Assembly: GCA_001310715.1 (NCBI GenBank) | Contig: BAXV01000091.1 | Span: forward strand, 1 to 12,045 | From: Pseudovibrio sp. JCM 19062 | GTDB lineage: Bacteria > Pseudomonadota > Alphaproteobacteria > Rhizobiales > Stappiaceae | Direction of reading: 5' to 3' | DNA: 12,045 nucleotides | Program-made: the position numbers and the translations under genes | Shown: one piece after another, positions 8,781-12,045 of the stretch | Numbering within the stretch: position 1 is the first letter of the stretch | Layout: each line of letters opens with the position of its first letter | Notes under the pieces: model-generated | The model's database searches: none | The model's input: only the letters and a program-made list of their open reading frames with translations | What the model was told of the DNA's origin: nothing

Positions 8781-9490
8781 ATGGCTTTATCGCAGACAAA
8801 ACCCATCGAGCTTTACTATTGGCCAACACCGAATGGCTGGAAGATTTCTATTATGCTGGAGGAGCTTGGTGTCCCCTATGATGTAAAACTGGTGAACCTT
8901 GGACGTGGTGAGCAGTTTGAGCCATCCTTTTTAAAAATTGCACCCAATAACCGTATGCCTGCGATTGTTGACCCTGAAGGACCTAGTGGTGATCCAATCT
9001 CCATTTTTGAATCTGGTGCCATAATGCAATATTTGGGGCGTAAGTTTGAGCGTTTTTATCCAGTAGAAGAGCGGGCGCGGGTGGAAACAGAAGAGTGGTT
9101 GATGTGGCAAATGGTGGATTTGGCCCCATGCTTGGCCAGAACCATCACTTTCGCCACTTTGCGACAGAGAAAATCGAATATGCCATAACACGCTATTTTA
9201 ATGAGACGCATCGGCTTTATGGGGTGCTCAATAAACGCCTTGCAGATCGTGTTTATGTGGCGGCGGGAGAATACACTATCGCGGATATGGCAATATTTGG
9301 CTGGTCGCACCGCTGGGAACGCCAAGGGATTGATCTGGGTGAGTTTCCGCATGTAAAGGAATGGCGGGAACGATTGCTGGCACGCGCTGCTGTGGTGAAA
9401 GGGCTGGAGGTTGGCAAAGAAGTGGGATCAGCTTCTGCCAGTATTGCGGGCGATAAAGTGGCGCAGTCCATCCTGTTCAATCAGCGTTGA
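8781..9490 (+). CDS. yfcG: YfcG-type glutathione S-transferase / disulfide-bond oxidoreductase (frame broken once)
   Basis: This is a cytoplasmic thioredoxin-fold GST of the YfcG/Ure2-like group, which uses glutathione in disulfide reduction rather than classical detoxification. The N-terminal domain shows YYWPTPNGWKISIMLEELG (YfcG has the same TPNG element), APNNRMPAIVDPEG with the cis-proline, and the glutathione-binding FESGAI. At 9113 one G is missing: EEWLMWQM should continue as GGFGPMLGQNHHFRHF, which is the YfcG family motif, but the frame given diverges and stops at 9188. Adding the G gives 236 residues and a normal helical C-terminal domain (RLYGVLNKRLADRVYVAAGEY, ADMAIFGW). It has its own upstream gap of 115 bases and may be monocistronic. 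Confidence 0.9.
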
Positions 9491-9537
9491 CCCTTGATAA
9501 CTGAAGCATAATGAGTGTTTGCCCGCGTGATTGCAGG

Positions 9538-9554
9538 GGCTCATGGACTGAGCC
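9538..9554. repeat. Short hairpin downstream of the GST gene
   Basis: GGCTCA (9538-9543) and TGAGCC (9549-9554) form a perfect 6-bp stem with a 5-base loop, 47 bases after the GST stop and between convergent genes. No T tract follows on either strand, so terminator function is doubtful. Confidence 0.35.
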
Positions 9555-9683
9555 AAGGTTAGTGCAGTGCTTACTGCTTACCTGCTGCAGCGGATGTTTC
9601 GTAACATGAGCTGCATGGATACTGCCGGGACTTCTTTTTGATTTGAGTTGGAAACGGTCAGCCTGTTTGTAGCCGCGTCAACA

Positions 9684-10136
9684 CTACTGGCGTTGCCAGT
9701 TAATGTCATCGCACACATTTATCACTACCCGCTTGCATCCCTTAATGTTCAAGGCACCACTGGGTAGGAGCTGCATATCGACACTGGCTTCATACCCGCG
9801 GCGTGGATCATAGCCCTCCGCTTGCCATGTGTTCTCTCCCACTGGGGTTATGTTCCAAAGAACATTAAGGCCCAGAATTTTTCGGGATCTTTTTGTCGCG
9901 TCATGATTGTTCTCATCGAGAACATCTTCCTGTCGCTGTCCGTTAGGAGGGGTGAAGGCTTGTACTTTTGCGCAAAGGCTTGCACCACACTGCGCGATAT
10001 TGATCGTTTCGCCGAGGGGGGTGCGCCAAAGGCCGCGTATATCCTGACTGTAGGCAGAGGTTGCCGGAAGGATTAAGAGAAGAAGAAAGCCAATGATGAA
10101 ACCGGGGTAGGTCATTTTATCTGCTTGCCTTATCAC
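9684..10136 (-). CDS. Secreted DUF2147 family protein (downstream copy)
   Basis: The protein has 150 residues from the GTG at 10136, or 143 from the ATG at 10115. A signal peptide (FIIGFLLLLILPATSAYSQ) is followed by a single DUF2147 domain: DIRGLWRTPLGETINIAQCG, SLCAKVQAF, DENNHDATKRSRKILGLNVL, TWQAEGYDPRRGYEASVDM and a final GCKRVVINVCDDINWQR. The two cysteine pairs (QCGASLC and GCKRVVINVC) are those of the family and suggest periplasmic disulfides. The longer start gives the signal peptide its basic N-region (R, K) but lies inside the inverted repeat at 10129-10164, so the start is uncertain. The biochemical function of the family is not established. A 6-bp palindrome, ACTGGCgttGCCAGT, overlaps its end (9686-9700). 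Confidence 0.9.
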   Translation of the reverse strand: MIRQADKMTYPGFIIGFLLLLILPATSAYSQDIRGLWRTPLGETINIAQCGASLCAKVQAFTPPNGQRQEDVLDENNHDATKRSRKILGLNVLWNITPVGENTWQAEGYDPRRGYEASVDMQLLPSGALNIKGCKRVVINVCDDINWQRQ

Positions 10137-10164
10137 CTGCTCAAACTAAGGAGCAGGTGATAAG
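10129..10164. repeat. Perfect 14-bp inverted repeat between the two DUF2147 genes
   Basis: CTTATCACCTGCTC (10129-10142) and GAGCAGGTGATAAG (10151-10164) are exact reverse complements around an 8-base spacer. The repeat lies 51 bases past the end of the upstream DUF2147 gene and covers the possible GTG start of the next. No T tract follows on the minus strand. It may be a factor-independent terminator lacking a tail, an mRNA processing or stability hairpin, or an operator for a dimeric regulator. Confidence 0.8.
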
Positions 10165-10214
10165 CTATCATAGCAGACCGGTTTTGGCTTGCTGTCTCTG
10201 GACTTAAGGTAAAT

Positions 10215-10624
10215 TTACTTAGAACGCGTCCAGGTGTCGCCTTTACAGAAGATCAAGACGCAGCTTCAAGTTTTAGCTTGTTTGCCGAAACGAGTTCCAT
10301 CTTTCCAGAATAGGTTTTGCCGTCTTCGGCATTGTACACCTTGCCCTTCCAGCTGTTCGTACCGCTGCTCTTCATGCCTAGAATGGTTTTGGAGCCGATC
10401 AATGAACGGTCACGTAACTTTGGGTCGGGATTTTCTGTATCCTTGCGTGGCTCTTTTAGCCAAACAATGTTGCCACATAGATCGCCGCCGCACTTGGAGA
10501 TTTTAATCTTGGCGGACCCGTTTGCTCTCATCCAGATGCCTGTCGCGTCTGCTGCAAGGGCTGAAGTTGTTAGGCCAACTGAGAGTAGCGCAGCCAAAGA
10601 TGTCTTTAAAAAGGGTGCTTTCAT
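10215..10624 (-). CDS. Secreted DUF2147 family protein (upstream copy, frame broken near C-terminus)
   Basis: The ATG at 10624 is chosen because GGGAGGA lies just upstream of it; the frame is open from a TTG at 10636. A signal peptide (MKAPFLKTSLAALLSVGLTT, cleavage after ALA) leads into a DUF2147 domain: ATGIWMRANGSAKIKISKCG, DLCGNIVWLKEPRKD, ENPDPKLRDRSLIGSKTI and WKGKVYNAEDGKTYSGKM. As written the frame stops at 10253 after LKLEAAS. Adding one base at 10263-10264 restores LEGCVLIFCKGDTWTRSK, including the second conserved cysteine pair and the terminal W-T-R typical of the family, with the stop at 10215 (136 residues). It precedes the second DUF2147 gene on the same strand; the two differ clearly in sequence, so this is an old duplication or two independent members. 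Confidence 0.88.
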
Positions 10625-10664
10625 GGTTCCTCCCAAAACGCTGAAGCTTGGTAATAATGGCCTT

Positions 10665-10692
10665 ACCTTATCGTAATGTCAGGAATGTGCAA
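10665..10692 (-). promoter_or_regulatory. Candidate promoter for the DUF2147 genes
   Basis: Read on the minus strand, TTGCAC (10692-10687) and TAAGGT (10670-10665) are spaced 16 bases and lie 41 bases before the ATG at 10624. The match to a housekeeping promoter is only moderate, and position is the main support. Confidence 0.3.
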
Positions 10693-10697
10693 GGCAA

Positions 10698-10762
10698 TCA
10701 ATCAGTGAACTAGACAGGTTTATTTTGATTTCGATTCGCGCAACCCATCAATTCAATCAGTG
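10698..10762. repeat. Pair of 10-bp direct repeats in the divergent promoter region
   Basis: TCAATCAGTG occurs at 10698-10707 and again at 10753-10762, 55 bases apart in the same orientation. The first copy touches the upstream side of the candidate DUF2147 promoter. This could be a paired regulator site or chance. Confidence 0.4.
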
Positions 10763-10981
10763 GGATATTCCTTGGTTTACAGCGTGTCAGAACTACGTAA
10801 ATCTCCACTTTAGAGCTAGTTTTTTTCGTTTCAATCACGGTTTTTAACGGCCTTTTTAGAGTGTCAAAATCTAATAGTCCGCGACGTCAATTAGATTTCG
10901 GGGAGCTTTCGCTTCCTCATATCTCATGAAAAATTACGAGCAAATACACATGAGTTCACTGTGTTTTAGGAGAGAGATTTA

Positions 10982-11251
10982 ATGACTGTGTTGCAGTTTG
11001 ATGGCGTAATTCATCGGCACGTGAAGCAAAATGCGTGCGAAGTGAAGTCTTTGGTACAGCGCGGTCTGGATGCGGCATCGGGGAAAACCGGGGCCTGCGA
11101 TCTGATCGAAGCGCATAAGTGGTTTAATCTTGCTGCAATGCGCGGCAGCACCCAGGCGGTGCGTTATCGCCGGGAGATATCTCAAGAGATGTCGCACATG
11201 GAGATTGCTGAGGCACAACGCGCAGCAAGAGACTGGCTGTCAGTCCACTAA
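10982..11251 (+). CDS. Small Sel1-repeat-like protein
   Basis: The 89-residue protein has no signal peptide and starts at an ATG behind a strong AGGAGAG site with 7-base spacing. Residues from about 35 carry one Sel1/TPR-like helix pair, DLIEAHKWFNLAAMRGSTQA. A second helix block, RREISQEMSHMEIAEAQRAA, ends in RDWL. This arrangement (A-HKWFNLAA, then RR-I, then AQ-AA-WL) is familiar from short Sel1-type proteins of alphaproteobacteria, where one repeat is not enough to form a superhelix, so a protein-binding role is assumed. The N-terminal part (LQFDGVIHRHVKQNACEV) is less conserved. It stands alone between a divergent neighbour and a non-coding end region. Exact function unknown. Confidence 0.85.
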   Translation: MTVLQFDGVIHRHVKQNACEVKSLVQRGLDAASGKTGACDLIEAHKWFNLAAMRGSTQAVRYRREISQEMSHMEIAEAQRAARDWLSVH

Positions 11252-11284
11252 GTTCACCTATTAAGTGTGGACTTGACCTATATC

Positions 11285-11311
11285 GCTTGTCGCGCTCCCA
11301 ATGCGACAAGC
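11285..11311 (+). terminator. Hairpin downstream of the Sel1-like gene
   Basis: GCTTGTCGC (11285-11293) and GCGACAAGC (11303-11311) form a perfect 9-bp stem with a 9-base loop, 33 bases after the stop. The GC-rich stem and position suit a terminator, but no T tract follows, so it may only stabilise the 3' end. Confidence 0.5.
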
Positions 11312-11853
11312 TCATGGCACTTCAATGTGGCCGTGACCTTTTCATAGCACGAGTTGGGCAGTCTTTACCGCCGGCTTCAGTTTGCTTGAGAAGATAGACC
11401 CTATATTCACATACCTATTCTCCAACATTCCTCCTTCCTCTGGCCCCGTGGGTGCGAGGGCCTTCGTTTTCAATATTCGATTGTCAAAGAGCGCGGTTTT
11501 GGACCGATGTTGTGGTGTTTGGCTGTGGTTGGATAGTGGAGCGTGTTTTGATCGTGGTCTATTCCCGTAATGTTCTCCTTGAGTTTTTGCTGGTGCTGAT
11601 TTGGTTTTGGTTTTTTGTCGGGGATTTGAGCTTGGCCTGATTTGAGGGCTTGAGGTAGGTTTTGTTTTGTTCTTGTGATGGGAGCGGGGATAGATTTGCG
11701 GTGGGTGATGATAAGTTTTGATAAGTTGGGAATGCGGTTGTCTTGAGCAGCGCTGATTTCGCCAGCGGATGAGGGGGATAAGGTGCGGTTGCGTGAAGGT
11801 GGGGCGGTTTGGCTATGGCGGTGTCTTTCCTCCGTTCCTGACATAAGAACGCA
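11312..11853. other. Long stretch without a convincing gene; GT-rich plus strand
   Basis: Open frames exist on both strands but overlap one another and have low-complexity composition; the minus-strand ones are rich in P, T, K, Q and N because that strand is CA-rich. I see no motif, signal peptide or ribosome site that supports any of them. From about 11500 to 11830 the plus strand is strongly enriched in G and T. A 9-bp direct repeat, TGATAAGTT, occurs at 11709-11717 and 11719-11727. Confidence 0.5.
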
Positions 11854-11969
11854 AGATCGCGCGTTGTGGGGCTAAAAAAAACGCAAACCGACGCAAAGCA
11901 ACGCAAGTCGGCTCAAATGCGCATTCGGGGTCCCTAAACGGCCCTCTGAAGTATCACGATGCGCGATCT
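11854..11969 (+). ncRNA. Candidate structured RNA element
   Basis: Positions 11854-11869 can pair with 11954-11969 over 16 consecutive positions: 13 Watson-Crick pairs and three G-U wobbles, the outer nine being perfect (AGATCGCGC/GCGCGATCT). After one mismatch, three more pairs follow (11871-11873 with 11950-11952). The wobbles pair only in a plus-strand transcript, which points to that strand. Inside are a CCGAC/GTCGG hairpin (11888-11892 and 11907-11911) and a 10-bp palindrome, AATGCGCATT (11916-11925). No known RNA family is recognised. Confidence 0.35.
11881..11906 (+). repeat. Three ACGCAA direct repeats with 10-bp spacing
   Basis: ACGCAA begins at exactly 11881, 11891 and 11901, directly after an A8 run, and GCTCAA at 11911 is a degenerate fourth copy. 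The 10-bp period places the units on about the same face of the helix. The repeats lie inside the loop of the candidate RNA stem, so protein binding to DNA and RNA folding are competing readings. Confidence 0.5.
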
Positions 11970-12045
11970 AGCTGTCTGTCGCTGATCGGGTGTGTTGCGG
12001 GTGTGGTTTGTATAAGTTTTCGAGTTTTCCCTAGTGTCTGTGCAA

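Larger units (their letters stand above)
10637..10981. other. Divergent intergenic region between DUF2147 and the Sel1-like gene
   Basis: This is a 345-base AT-rich region with no gene on either strand. It holds the candidate minus-strand promoter, two copies of TCAATCAGTG (10698-10707 and 10753-10762), several T runs between about 10820 and 10860, and the ribosome site AGGAGAG (10968-10974) of the plus-strand gene. It must carry promoters for both directions. Confidence 0.6.

Noticed and set aside
10838..10860. CtrA-type site (TTAA-N7-TTAA) in the T-rich leader
   Set aside because: Only the first half matches (TTAACGGCCTTTTTA); the second half reads TTTA, so the match is too weak.
11470..11906. 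Two overlapping minus-strand ORFs of 115-124 codons
   Set aside because: They are low-complexity P/T/K/Q/N-rich readings of a CA-rich strand, overlap each other in different frames, and lack a ribosome site or recognisable motif.

Overview
The window reads as a stretch of chromosome from a marine-type alphaproteobacterium, probably of the Rhodobacterales/Hyphomicrobiales (a Stappiaceae/Pseudovibrio-like genome is a weak guess). The support is an alphaproteobacterial-style GatB, an opgG-opgI-opgH gene order as described in Rhodobacter sphaeroides, and a small Sel1-like protein of a type common in that class. No phage, transposon, CRISPR array, tRNA or complete rRNA is visible.

Layout. At 179-474 there is a small three-helix membrane protein, followed by gatB (710-2197), which has a clear intrinsic terminator. 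Positions 2198-2946 hold no secure gene. They carry a second hairpin that works best as a minus-strand terminator, a possible broken minus-strand ORF, and the leader of the next operon. The opg operon fills 2947-6515: opgG (periplasmic glucan protein), opgI (small, ATGA-overlapped) and opgH (membrane glucosyltransferase), closed by a hairpin at 6535-6577. Next come a GT39/ArnT-like membrane glycosyltransferase (6639-8194), a closely linked GNAT acetyltransferase (8213-8665) and a YfcG-type glutathione-dependent disulfide oxidoreductase (8781-9490). On the minus strand lie two tandem secreted DUF2147 proteins (9684-10136 and 10215-10624) separated by a perfect 14-bp inverted repeat. A small plus-strand Sel1-like protein (10982-11251) follows. 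The last ~0.8 kb has no convincing gene but contains a GT-rich strand-asymmetric tract, short phased repeats and a long-range RNA-type stem.

How the genes work together. OpgH makes and exports the glucan backbone of osmoregulated periplasmic glucans, OpgG acts on it in the periplasm, and OpgI is required for backbone synthesis in R. sphaeroides. The succinyltransferase gene opgC, next in the R. sphaeroides operon, is not here. A lipid-linked-sugar glycosyltransferase lies there instead, behind a terminator, so a role in glucan decoration is only a guess.

Most striking technical point: reading frames break ten times (near 257, 3062, 3104, 4868, 5355, 5723, 6026, 6667, 9113 and 10263). Every break is repaired by adding exactly one base, in most cases next to an identical base, and the repaired proteins match their families at the junctions. 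This one-direction pattern looks more like base-dropping sequence error than gene decay, though the reads would be needed to settle it. Coordinates of the affected genes are therefore given as the full repaired span.
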